NCBI RefSeq assembly: GCF_000938305.1
Contig: NZ_JYMT01000036.1
Span: forward strand, 221,114 to 263,842
Reading direction: 5' to 3'
Origin: Bradyrhizobium sp. LTSP885
GTDB lineage: Bacteria > Pseudomonadota > Alphaproteobacteria > Rhizobiales > Xanthobacteraceae
Length of the DNA: 42,729 nucleotides
The notes beneath the pieces were generated by a model. That model saw only the letters and a list, made by a program, of their open reading frames with translations, ran no database searches and had not been told where the DNA came from. Below are positions 17,072 to 27,684 of the stretch, in pieces; position 1 is the stretch's first letter; the number at the start of each line of letters is the position of its first letter. Made by a program: the position numbers and the translations under genes.

Positions 17072-17104
17072 TGCAAATTTCTTCACGGCCTGCAAAAAAT
17101 TGCA
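17072..17104. promoter_or_regulatory. Tandem palindromic operator between the divergent arms
   Basis: TGCAAAAAATTGCA (17091-17104) has perfect TGCAA/TTGCA arms. A half-conserved copy, TGCAAATTTCTTCA (17072-17085), starts 19 bp away, the same periodicity as the two smo operators. It lies between the SorC gene (minus) and the ribulokinase-like gene (plus), where one regulator could control both arms. Binding is inferred. Confidence 0.55.
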
Positions 17105-17200
17105 GAGGCCGGGCGGGGCGTCAACCCCCTAAACGTGCTGCAGCGCAACCGAACGCTCCCGAAGCGGCGGAGTGCGGGCACCAGATCACGGTGGAGTCAC

Positions 17201-18481
17201 ATGGGAGGCTTGTTCCTCGGCATCGATGTCGGAACTGGAGGAGTCCGCGCCTGCACCATCGATGCGCAGGCCGGCATTCGCGGCTTCGCGTCGACCGCAC
17301 TGCCCGCACCGCGCGTCGACGGCAATGCTATCGACCAGACGCCGGAGCTTTGGTGGCAGGCGACGGTCGACACGATTGGCAAGCTCGGCAAGACCGTCGA
17401 TCTCGGCGAGATCACACGCATCGTCGTCGATGGCACATCGGGAACGCTGCTGCTGACCGATGCAGCCGGCCGCCCCTGCACGCCGGGGCTGATGTACAAC
17501 GATGCCCGCGCGACGCATCAGGCCGCACGCGTCGCCGCGATCGCCCCGGCCGAAAGCGGCGCGCATGGCGCGAGCAGCGCGCTCGCCAAGCTGCTCTATC
17601 TGCTGGACCACGGCAGCAGCGGCGACATCAGCCACGCGGTTCACCAGGCGGATTGGATCGCCGGCCGGCTCGCGGGCCGTTACGGCATCAGTGACGAGAA
17701 CAATGCGTTGAAGCTCGGCTACGACCCGGTCGCGCGCAGCTGGCCGGCCTGGCTCGACCAGCTCGGCGTTCGGCGCGATTTGCTTCCGCAGGTGCTGGTG
17801 CCGGGAACGCCCTTCGCCGAGATCGACCCGGCACTCGCGCGGACGCTCGGTCTGCCGCCATCCGCGCAAATCGCCGCAGGCACCACCGATGGCGTCGCCG
17901 CCTTCATCGCAACCCGCGCCGACCAGCCGGGAGATGCCGTCACCTCGCTTGGCACCACGCTGGTGGTGAAGCAGCTCGCGACGCAGCCGATCTTCGCGGC
18001 CGATCAGGGCGTCTATTCACATCGGCTCGGCGATCGCTGGTTGGCCGGCGGCGCCTCCAACTCCGGCGGCGCCGCGCTGTTGATGCATTTCACCGCCGAC
18101 GAGATGGAGCGACTGACACCGCAGGTCGAGCCGGATCAGCCGACCGGGCTCGACTATTATCCACTGCCCAAGCCCGGCGAACGCTTCCCGATCGCCGATC
18201 CGGCGCTCGCCGCACGGATTACGCCGCGTCCGGCAGAAGATCACCGCTTCTTCCAGGGCCTGCTCGAGGGCATCGCCTCGGTCGAAGCGCTCGCCTACCG
18301 TCAATTGGCAGGGCTCGGCGCACCACGCTTGCGTCGCGTCATCGGGATCGGCGGCGGCGCGAAGAACGAGGCATGGACCAGGATCAGGCACCGCACTCTC
18401 GGCGTCCCTGTCACCGTCGCCGAACAGACCGAAGCAAGCTACGGCGCCGCGCTGCTTGCCCTGAATGGCGCTCCACCATGA
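17201..18481 (+). CDS. FGGY-family kinase, D-ribulose-kinase-like
   Basis: A compact FGGY kinase of 426 residues, about 100 shorter than the kinase of the minus-strand arm. Motifs: LFLGIDVGTGGVRACTID at the N-terminus, VDGTSGTLLLTD, and the catalytic Asp in AAGTTDGVAAF. Its length and sequence character resemble the small FGGY proteins of cyanobacteria and plants shown to phosphorylate D-ribulose. The ATG at 17201 has GGAG four bases upstream. Its stop overlaps the next start (ATGA). A pentulose or tetrulose is the likely substrate, followed by the aldolase encoded two genes downstream. Confidence 0.85.
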   Translation: MGGLFLGIDVGTGGVRACTIDAQAGIRGFASTALPAPRVDGNAIDQTPELWWQATVDTIGKLGKTVDLGEITRIVVDGTSGTLLLTDAAGRPCTPGLMYNDARATHQAARVAAIAPAESGAHGASSALAKLLYLLDHGSSGDISHAVHQADWIAGRLAGRYGISDENNALKLGYDPVARSWPAWLDQLGVRRDLLPQVLVPGTPFAEIDPALARTLGLPPSAQIAAGTTDGVAAFIATRADQPGDAVTSLGTTLVVKQLATQPIFAADQGVYSHRLGDRWLAGGASNSGGAALLMHFTADEMERLTPQVEPDQPTGLDYYPLPKPGERFPIADPALAARITPRPAEDHRFFQGLLEGIASVEALAYRQLAGLGAPRLRRVIGIGGGAKNEAWTRIRHRTLGVPVTVAEQTEASYGAALLALNGAPP

Positions 18482-19347
18482 AGGCCGCTGCCACCGCGAT
18501 ATCAGGCCTTCGCGCCATCGCCGACCGCTTCGATCATGTGCTGCTCGACCAATGGGGCACGCTGCACGAAGGCATGGCGGTGTTTCCCGCAGCCCATGAC
18601 TGCGTGGCGCAACTGCACGCAGCCGGCAAGCGCATCCTGATCCTCTCCAACTCCGGCAAGCGCGCCGACAGCAATCAGCGCCGCCTCGCCGCGCTCGGCC
18701 TGTCGCCTGACATCTACGACGGTGTGCTGTCGTCGGGCGAAGTCACCTGGCGCGGCCTGCAGGCGCGCGAGCACGGCCCCTTCGCGGGCCTCGGCAGCGC
18801 CTGCTTCCTGATCTCGCGCGACAGCGACCGCTCGATCGTCGATGGATTAGACCTTGCGGTCGTTGCCGATGTCAGCGACGCCGATTTCGTCTTGCTGGCC
18901 GGGCTGGACGACAGCGCCGCCGATCCCGAGCAATGGCGCGACTGTTTGACAGAGGCCGCCGCGCGCAAGCTGCCGATGCTGTGCGCCAATCCCGATCTCG
19001 TCATGTTCGGCGTCACCGGACTGGTGCCCGCGCCGGGCGCGCTCGCGGCCTTCTATCGACAGCTCGGCGGCACCGTGATGTTCGTCGGCAAGCCACATGC
19101 GCCGATGTTTGCGGCCGCGCTCGAACGATTGGAGCGCCCGCGACCGGAACGGGTCCTTGTCATCGGCGACTCCCTCGATCACGATATCGCCGGCGGGCGC
19201 GCCGCAGGGATGTTGACCCTGCTGATCGGTTCGGGTGTCCACCGCGAGACCCTGGCGCAATCGGACGACGCGCGAAACGCGACCGGAGATGCAGCCGGCG
19301 CGGAGCCGCGGATGCCACACTGGACGATGCAACATCTGGCCTGGTGA
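18478..19347 (+). CDS. HAD-superfamily class IIA hydrolase (NagD-like)
   Basis: A 289-residue HAD protein. Motif I reads LLDQWGTLHEG: the nucleophile D24 is present, but the position usually held by the second Asp is W26, as in a known alphaproteobacterial class IIA subgroup of unknown function. Motif II is ILILSNSGKR and the C-terminal motifs are VGKPHAPMF and VLVIGDSLDHDIAGGRAAGM. A large class IIA cap lies between. It overlaps the kinase gene by 4 bp and is 11 bp upstream of the aldolase. It may hydrolyse a sugar phosphate or act as damage control in the pathway; no substrate can be read. Confidence 0.82.
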   Translation: MKAAATAISGLRAIADRFDHVLLDQWGTLHEGMAVFPAAHDCVAQLHAAGKRILILSNSGKRADSNQRRLAALGLSPDIYDGVLSSGEVTWRGLQAREHGPFAGLGSACFLISRDSDRSIVDGLDLAVVADVSDADFVLLAGLDDSAADPEQWRDCLTEAAARKLPMLCANPDLVMFGVTGLVPAPGALAAFYRQLGGTVMFVGKPHAPMFAAALERLERPRPERVLVIGDSLDHDIAGGRAAGMLTLLIGSGVHRETLAQSDDARNATGDAAGAEPRMPHWTMQHLAW

Positions 19348-19358
19348 GAAAAACGGCG

Positions 19359-20387
19359 ATGCAACAGCCCCAGATCCTGAACGAACTTCGCCGCATGTCG
19401 GCGCGCGTCGGCCGGAACATCCTGCTGGTGCAAGGCGCCGGCGGCAATTCATCGGTCAAGGACGGCGACGTGCTGTGGGTGAAGGCGTCCGGCACCTGGC
19501 TAGCCGATGCCGAGGAGAAGAACATCTTCGTGCCGGTCGCGCTGGCTGCGGCGCGTGCGGCGCTGGCCGCGGGCGACGAACGGGCGCCGCTGGCGCCAGG
19601 AGCGCAGACGACGCTGCGCGCCTCGATCGAGACCGCGCTGCATGCGCTGATGCCGCACCCCGTCGTGCTGCACGTCCACTCGGTCAACACCATCGCATGG
19701 GCGGTGCGAACCGACGCCGGCGAGGAATTCGCCGCGAGATTACAGGGATTGTCGTGGTGCCGCCTCGGCTATCATCATCCGGGCCTGCCGCTGGCGCAGG
19801 CCGTGCACAAGGCGATCGCGCAAGGTAATTTCGACGTGCTGATCCTCGGCAATCACGGCCTCGTCGTCGGTGCTGCGACCTGTGCCGAGGCGGAAGCACT
19901 GGTCGCCGACGTGGAGAGGCGCCTGGCGTTGGCGCCGCGCAATGCTGCCATCGCGGATCAGGATGCGCTTCAGCGAACCTGCGCTGGTACTGACTATCGC
20001 TTACCCAACGATCCGCTCAGCCATAGCACTGCCACCGACCCGCACAGCTTCTCGATCGCAACACGGGGTTCGCTCTATCCGGATCACGTTGTCTTTCTCG
20101 GCCCCGCGATGCCGGTCTTGACTGAAAATGCAAATCTGGCGGCCGAAACCGCACGCATCACGGCCGGCGGCTTGCCGCCACCGGTCGCGTATCTGGTACC
20201 CGGCACAGGCGCCGTGATCCGCAACGGTGTCAGCGCCGGTGCCGAAGCCATGTTGAGCTGCCTTGCTTTGGTGACCGGCCGCATTCCGCTCGCCGCCGAC
20301 ATCATCTATCTGTCGCAAGTCAGCGAGCAGGCGCTGCTGAACTGGGATGCCGAGCATTACCGGCAGCAGCTCACCGCCAACCGCTGA
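19359..20387 (+). CDS. Class II aldolase/adducin-family protein
   Basis: A 342-residue class II aldolase, longer than the 243-residue aldolase of the other arm. Candidate metal and catalytic residues are E91 (SIETALH), H105 and H107 (LHVHSVN) and H166 (LGNHG). The N-terminal NILLVQGAGGNSSVKDGDVL is the phosphate/substrate-binding region of rhamnulose- and fuculose-phosphate aldolase relatives. The extra C-terminal part (about 150 residues) recalls the aldolase domain of bifunctional rhamnulose-phosphate aldolase/dehydrogenases, but no dehydrogenase domain is present. The start follows a weak ribosome site. It ends the plus-strand operon, 8 bp before a convergent small gene. Confidence 0.83.
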   Translation: MQQPQILNELRRMSARVGRNILLVQGAGGNSSVKDGDVLWVKASGTWLADAEEKNIFVPVALAAARAALAAGDERAPLAPGAQTTLRASIETALHALMPHPVVLHVHSVNTIAWAVRTDAGEEFAARLQGLSWCRLGYHHPGLPLAQAVHKAIAQGNFDVLILGNHGLVVGAATCAEAEALVADVERRLALAPRNAAIADQDALQRTCAGTDYRLPNDPLSHSTATDPHSFSIATRGSLYPDHVVFLGPAMPVLTENANLAAETARITAGGLPPPVAYLVPGTGAVIRNGVSAGAEAMLSCLALVTGRIPLAADIIYLSQVSEQALLNWDAEHYRQQLTANR

Positions 20388-20395
20388 GGTCGGCA

Positions 20396-20620
20396 TCAAC
20401 CACCAAGAAATGCCGGCGCCAGGTCTTCCTGCACGATGATCTGGGCTGCTTCCGACGTCAGCTCGCCACCAACCGGATCGAGACCTTTTGCTGCTTCAAA
20501 CAGCAGTGCCCGGACGTCGTCCGGCGTGAGTACGCCCTTCGCAACAAGCTTGCGCACCAGGGCCTGCAGAATGAGAACATCGATTTCGCCATGTGCAAGC
20601 GGCATCGCCTTTTCGACCAT
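20396..20620 (-). CDS. Small conserved-looking protein of unknown function (74 aa)
   Basis: The product is acidic and probably cytoplasmic, with no signal or membrane segment: it opens MVEKAMPLAHGEIDVLILQA and contains VLTPDDVRALLFEA. GGGAG lies upstream of the ATG at 20620. It follows cbpM by 27 bp and is likely in the cbpA-cbpM operon. I do not recognise a family. Confidence 0.6.
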   Translation of the reverse strand: MVEKAMPLAHGEIDVLILQALVRKLVAKGVLTPDDVRALLFEAAKGLDPVGGELTSEAAQIIVQEDLAPAFLGG

Positions 20621-20647
20621 GATCGTCTCCCGGATCGTTGAGCCTCG

Positions 20648-20932
20648 TTATTCGCCGGCGGGTCGCTTGATGTCATCGTGCAATTGCTCGAATGCGCGGC
20701 GCAGGCCATGAAGCTGATCGACGAGATGCAGGATAACGTCGACGCCCTCGTCGTTGACCCCGAAATCTCTTTTCAGGTCCCGGATCAGATGGGCCCGCGC
20801 CACGTCGGTGTCGGAAAAGGTCACTTCTTCAGAGGTCCGATCCGGAATGAGCCACTGCTGCTCGATCCAGACCTCCAGGGTGTGCACCTCGAGACCCGCA
20901 TTTGAAAGGAATTGCTGCTTGGTCAAGATCAT
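20648..20932 (-). CDS. cbpM: Chaperone modulator CbpM
   Basis: A 94-residue MerR-like protein (LEVWIEQQWLIPDRTSEE is the helical DNA-binding-like part) of the CbpM family, which binds the J domain of CbpA and inhibits its co-chaperone activity. The C-terminal half is helical (VDVILHLVDQLHGLRRAFEQ). Its ATG overlaps the cbpA stop by 4 bp (20929-20932), the usual cbpA-cbpM arrangement, implying coupled synthesis of the co-chaperone and its inhibitor. Confidence 0.85.
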   Translation of the reverse strand: MILTKQQFLSNAGLEVHTLEVWIEQQWLIPDRTSEEVTFSDTDVARAHLIRDLKRDFGVNDEGVDVILHLVDQLHGLRRAFEQLHDDIKRPAGE

Positions 20933-21831
20933 GATGCGCCATCCTCGCGCGGGTTGAATCCTTTTCCACCCCAGTTCGAAACGAACGCCTCGAGTTCGGG
21001 ATCCGCCCCTTTGGGCAAGACCACCTTGAGCTTGACGAATTCGTCCCCATGGCCGCCGCCGTGACGGGGCGCACCCTTGCCTCTCAGCCGCATCGTCGTG
21101 CCGGTGTTCGATCCCTTCGGGACCGTCATGGTCACATCGCCGGTCGGCGTCGGAACGCGAATTTTTCCGCCGAGCACCGCTTCGGACAACGAGATCGGCA
21201 ATTCGAGCGCGATGTCGTCACCCTCGCGGGTGAAGCGCGGATCGGGGCGGACCTCGACCTCGATCAGCGCGTCGCCGGCGCCGCCCTTGCCGGTGCCGGG
21301 TGCGCCCTTGCCGCGCAGACGGATCATCTGCCCGTCGACGAGGCCCGGCGGGATTGTCACATCGAGCGTGCCGCCGTCGGGCAATGTCAGACGCTTGCCT
21401 GCACCGGTGATCGATTCGGCAAAATCGATCGCCAGGCTGTAATGCAGATCGCGTCCACGCCGGTTCGCGCGCGCCTGCTCGCTCCGCCTCAGCAGCTCGG
21501 CGAATGCATCGTCCGAATCCATGTAGTCGGCGTAGCCGGAACTGTCGGCATAGGGATGGCCTTCATCCGACGTGGCAAAATCCCGATAGAAATGCTGCTG
21601 CGGTCGCTCGGCACCACTCGCATCGATCTCGCCGGCGTCGAAGCGCTTGCGCTTGTCGGCATCGCTGAGCAAATCATACGCGCCGGCGACTTCCTTGAAC
21701 TTCTCTTCGGCCGCCTTGTCGCCGGGATTGAGATCCGGATGCAGCTTCTTCGCCAGCTTCCGGTAGGCTTTCTGGATCTCGGCTGACGACGTCGTCGGGT
21801 CAACGCCGAGAACCTCGTACGGATTTCTCAC
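20929..21831 (-). CDS. cbpA: DnaJ-like co-chaperone CbpA
   Basis: A 300-residue J-domain protein. The J domain (residues 1-65) holds the HPD motif at 31-33, which stimulates DnaK ATPase. It lacks the zinc-finger repeats of DnaJ and instead has two C-terminal beta-sandwich substrate-binding modules (DLHYSLAIDFAESITG, ALIEVEVRPDPRFTREGDDI), as in CbpA. It precedes cbpM with a 4-bp overlap. It works with DnaK in protein folding and stress; clpB, another disaggregation factor, is encoded 2 kb away on the other strand. Confidence 0.9.
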   Translation of the reverse strand: MRNPYEVLGVDPTTSSAEIQKAYRKLAKKLHPDLNPGDKAAEEKFKEVAGAYDLLSDADKRKRFDAGEIDASGAERPQQHFYRDFATSDEGHPYADSSGYADYMDSDDAFAELLRRSEQARANRRGRDLHYSLAIDFAESITGAGKRLTLPDGGTLDVTIPPGLVDGQMIRLRGKGAPGTGKGGAGDALIEVEVRPDPRFTREGDDIALELPISLSEAVLGGKIRVPTPTGDVTMTVPKGSNTGTTMRLRGKGAPRHGGGHGDEFVKLKVVLPKGADPELEAFVSNWGGKGFNPREDGAS

Positions 21832-21948
21832 GATCTACCCCGCAAGACAATGAGTTCGCGCGAAATCATGAGGGCGCAAAACCAGACGATTTGCAAGACC
21901 GCTCACGGCTTTGCCCATCAACTGCCAGCACCCGCGTCGCGGGTCGCA

Positions 21949-22131
21949 CTATGCCGTATGTCCGGGGTCCAGATTTTTCGGCATGTTCTTTTCCTGCTGC
22001 GGCGTCATTTTGGCGGTGTCCGGCTTGCCCGGCACGCCTCTCGGACCGAGCAAGGCTCGCTGCATGTCGTCTTCGCTCAAGCGCGGCTTTCCGTCGTCGA
22101 GTTGTCCGTCGCCGCCGTGACTTTGTGCCAT
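21949..22131 (-). CDS. Small hydrophilic protein of unknown function (60 aa)
   Basis: The ATG at 22131 has a strong AGGAGG upstream, which makes this short frame convincing. The protein (MAQSHGGDGQLDDGKPRLSE at the start) is charged and glycine/proline rich with no membrane segment, and is probably unstructured. A longer frame starts upstream but lacks a ribosome site. No family recognised; the surrounding stress genes suggest, but do not show, a stress role. Confidence 0.6.
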   Translation of the reverse strand: MAQSHGGDGQLDDGKPRLSEDDMQRALLGPRGVPGKPDTAKMTPQQEKNMPKNLDPGHTA

Positions 22132-22219
22132 CACTAACCTCCTGTGGATGATCTCCTGCGAACAGGCCGTTCGGAAAATGCCGCGCCCCGCCGGAAGCCG
22201 GCGGAGCGCGGATATCACG

Positions 22220-23443
22220 CTAGCGTTGCTCGGGCCGCTTCTCTTCAGCCGGATGACCAGCCGGCGGACGCGGAGGAGCCGCCTGAACTTTCGGCGCCGG
22301 CGCAGCGGGCCGCACTTCGGGCCGGGCGATCTGCTCCGGCCGCGCTTCGGGCCGTGCCGCGGGCTCGGGTCGCGCTTCGGGCCTGGCCGCAGGCTCAGGC
22401 CGCGCCGTCAGCTCCTCCCTACGCACCTCTGCAGGCCTCTTCTCTTCCACCGCCGGCCTGTTCTCCTGGACGGCTGGCCGCGCCGGCTCGGCTGCCGGCC
22501 TCGGCTCAATCCTCGTCTCGGGAGCAGGCGCCGCACGCTTCTCCTCGATGGCGGGTCTGTTCGGTTGAGCAGGCGCAGGAAGCTCCTTCCCCGGGACCGG
22601 GAGTGCGTGGGACTGCTCCGCAGGTGCGGGCCCCGACCGCTTCAGCTCCTCGACCGGCCTTGCGCCATTCGCAGGCAAGACCTCGACGGCCGGCCGCGCG
22701 CGGACCACGCCCGGCCCCTTCAGCTCGCCGGGACGCGCGGTTGCGCCAATCGCCGGCACGCCGTTGTTGGTTCGCTTGAACAGGCTCGGATCCTGGCTTG
22801 CCGCCTCGACCTGCTTGCGCTGCAATGGCGTGGGAGCGAAGTGCTGCTCCTTGGCAATCGCCCGATCACCAGCAGTCGGCCGCAGTTCGATGCCACCCTT
22901 GCCGCCGTTATAGCTGATGTTGTTGACCGTCTGATTGATGGTGACGTTCTTCTCGTAGACGTTGGTGATCCGCGCGCCCTGCAAATTGTTCACGGTGCGA
23001 TTGTAGAAGAAGTTGCCGTGGTCCCAGCGCCCGCCCTCGTAGCCCGCGCCGCCATAGCCGAAGCCGTAATTGATGCCGCCATAGAAGCCGACTCGTTCAC
23101 CCCAATAGCCGGGATGGAAAAGATAGCCGCCGCCAAACCCGCCCCAGTAGCCTGGGGTCCACAACAGTCCGGCCCGCGGCGGCTGAACCCAGGTGCCCGG
23201 CACCCAATAATAGTCGCCCTGATCCTCGTCCCACGACCAATTACCCGGCGACCAGAGATAGCCGGGTCCAGGCAGCGGCGGCTGATCATAGGTCGGCAGC
23301 GGCGGCGGCGCGGTCTCGACGGCGTTGACGGGCGCGCAAGCCGCGTCCTGCGCGACCGCGGGCACTGATATCGCGCAGGCCGCGCTGATCAACGCCGCTG
23401 CCATCGTTGCACGCGACACCGGTGAAGGGAGACGAATTGTCAT
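22220..23443 (-). CDS. Secreted YXWGXW-repeat-like protein with Pro/Ala/Arg-rich C-terminus
   Basis: About 407 residues. A Sec signal peptide (ATMAAALISAACAISVPAVA) is followed by tandem WxPGxW motifs: YLWSPGNW, YYWVPGTW, LLWTPGYW and LFHPGYW, then glycine/tyrosine-rich sequence and an asparagine-rich stretch (NRTVNNLQG, NQTVNNISYNGG). The C-terminal 200 residues are low complexity with repeated RPE/ARPEA units, reflected as short DNA repeats around 22310-22400. Proteins with such repeats are common in Bradyrhizobium and are thought to be periplasmic or cell-surface. Function unknown. The start at 23443 is preferred because it places the signal peptide at the N-terminus. Confidence 0.7.
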   Translation of the reverse strand: MTIRLPSPVSRATMAAALISAACAISVPAVAQDAACAPVNAVETAPPPLPTYDQPPLPGPGYLWSPGNWSWDEDQGDYYWVPGTWVQPPRAGLLWTPGYWGGFGGGYLFHPGYWGERVGFYGGINYGFGYGGAGYEGGRWDHGNFFYNRTVNNLQGARITNVYEKNVTINQTVNNISYNGGKGGIELRPTAGDRAIAKEQHFAPTPLQRKQVEAASQDPSLFKRTNNGVPAIGATARPGELKGPGVVRARPAVEVLPANGARPVEELKRSGPAPAEQSHALPVPGKELPAPAQPNRPAIEEKRAAPAPETRIEPRPAAEPARPAVQENRPAVEEKRPAEVRREELTARPEPAARPEARPEPAARPEARPEQIARPEVRPAAPAPKVQAAPPRPPAGHPAEEKRPEQR

Positions 23444-23801
23444 TTGTAGGGAGCCTCTTCTCTTGGGAAGGGTTGAACGGCAAATCGGAACAAAAGTTCC
23501 CGGGCGCGCCAGCGAACAACCGGCGCGCGTCACCGCTACCTCCTTGACCTTACACCAGACTGAATTCGCCCGGCCTGCGACGCCGGTCTCACTGCTGCGC
23601 GGAGCAGCCCTGCCGAAGCCACAATCTGGTTCCGCCGCATCGATTTTCATATCGGCGTCTTGTTGGCGATATTGTTGAGTTCGGTATTATCGATAGTCTG
23701 ACCGTCACATGATGTTTGTCATCGTTCTGCCATCTGTCGCCGGCGTGAACGCCGTGGCATGCAAGATCCTCGACGAACATGTGTTGCCTTGAGGTGCCAC
23801 G
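23444..23801. other. Intergenic region between divergent secreted protein and clpB
   Basis: 358 bp with no gene that I can support. It should hold the promoters of both flanking genes. The only candidate I see for clpB is TTGGCG (23663-23668) and TATTAT (23685-23690). I found no clear heat-shock sigma-32 consensus. Confidence 0.5.
23663..23690 (+). promoter_or_regulatory. Possible promoter of clpB
   Basis: TTGGCG and TATTAT are separated by 16 bp, a fair sigma-70 match, 112 bp upstream of the clpB start. Low confidence, since clpB in related bacteria is usually under sigma-32. Confidence 0.3.
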
Positions 23802-26414
<2,613 letters not shown>

Positions 26415-26619
26415 GGCCGGACAGCATCGCCCGACGCCGCTGTCACGGTGATTCTCGAGGAGGTCCGGAAAGCCGGTCGATCCTTCCGCGGATGCTTAGC
26501 AATTCGCGCTCTTGTCAAGATAACGGTTGCATGCTCCTCTCCCTGTCACTTGGTCATCCACTGGGCGTTCTGCCTTGCTCTCTGCAGCCGTGGAATCGTA
26601 GTTCAGTAAGGAGAGATGC

Positions 26620-27684
26620 GTGCCATCAGCCGTTCCGCAACCGGTCGCTGCGAAGCTGACGCGCGCTGCCATTTTCCTTGCCGTCACGATCAAGCCCGAT
26701 CCGGACTATGATGCGGTGGTGCGGTCGCTGTGCAGCGATCTGGCCGGGCTGGTACGTGCCGTGGGTTTTCGCGATCTCGAGGGCCGGCTGTCCTGCGTGA
26801 TGGGGATCGGCTCCGACGCATGGGACCGGCTGTTTGGCGCGCCGAGGCCGAAGGATCTGCACCCGTTCCGCGAAATCCATGGCGTTCATCACGCCGTCGC
26901 AACGCCGGGCGATCTGCTGTTTCATATCCGCGCCGTGCCGATGGATCTGTGCTTTGAGCTCGCGACACAAATCATGACGCGGCTCGGCGATGCGGTCGCC
27001 TCGTCGGATGAGGTGCACGGCTTCAAATATTTCGACGAGCGCGACCTGCTCGGCTTTGTCGACGGGACGGAGAATCCGGAGGACCAGGCGGCCAGCGATG
27101 CCACCATCATCGGCGACGAGGATGCGGCCTTTGCCGGCGGCAGCTATGTGATCGTACAAAAATACCTCCACGACATGAAGAAGTGGAACGAGCTGCCCGT
27201 GGAGATGCAGGAGAAGATCATCGGCCGGACTAAGCTGTCCGACATCGAGCTGGACGATGCGGTGAAGCCGAGCTACGCGCACAACGCCCTGACCACCATC
27301 GTTGAGAACGGCGAAGAACTCGATATCGTGCGCGACAACATGCCATTCGGCAACATCAGCAAGGGTGAGTTCGGCACCTACTTCATCGGCTATGCCAAGT
27401 CCCCGCACCGCATCGAGCAGATGCTGGAGAACATGTTCGTCGGCCGCCCTCCGGGTAACTACGACCGCCTGCTCGACTTCAGCCACGCGGTGACTGGCAC
27501 ATTATTCTTCATACCGTCGGCGACGTTCCTGGAGGATGCCGCGAGCGAAGCACCCGCGCCATCGCCCGCAGCGCCATCCCTGGATGACGAAGATCAGACC
27601 GACGCTGTGCCCACACCAAAAATGCCGCCGTCCGATGGCTCGCTCGGTATCGGCTCGCTCAAAGGAGACGCTGGACATGAATAA
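26620..27684 (+). CDS. DyP-type heme peroxidase with encapsulin-targeting C-terminal peptide
   Basis: A 354-residue class B dye-decolorizing peroxidase that reduces hydrogen peroxide using heme. The GFVDG motif gives the catalytic D148, the proximal heme ligand is H221 (YAHNALTT) and the distal arginine is R238 (IVRDNMPFG). After the catalytic domain (to about 303) comes a Pro/Ala/Asp linker and then DGSLGIGSLK (339-348), the cargo-loading peptide that binds encapsulin shells. The start is GTG at 26620 with AAGGAG upstream. It overlaps the encapsulin gene by 8 bp, so cargo and shell are made together. Confidence 0.95.
   Translation: MPSAVPQPVAAKLTRAAIFLAVTIKPDPDYDAVVRSLCSDLAGLVRAVGFRDLEGRLSCVMGIGSDAWDRLFGAPRPKDLHPFREIHGVHHAVATPGDLLFHIRAVPMDLCFELATQIMTRLGDAVASSDEVHGFKYFDERDLLGFVDGTENPEDQAASDATIIGDEDAAFAGGSYVIVQKYLHDMKKWNELPVEMQEKIIGRTKLSDIELDDAVKPSYAHNALTTIVENGEELDIVRDNMPFGNISKGEFGTYFIGYAKSPHRIEQMLENMFVGRPPGNYDRLLDFSHAVTGTLFFIPSATFLEDAASEAPAPSPAAPSLDDEDQTDAVPTPKMPPSDGSLGIGSLKGDAGHE

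Noticed and set aside
5541..20387. Autoinducer-2 (lsr) system, because of SorC regulator plus FGGY kinase
   Set aside because: The importer is of the MalFGK type rather than the ribose type, and LsrF-like class I aldolase and LsrG are absent.
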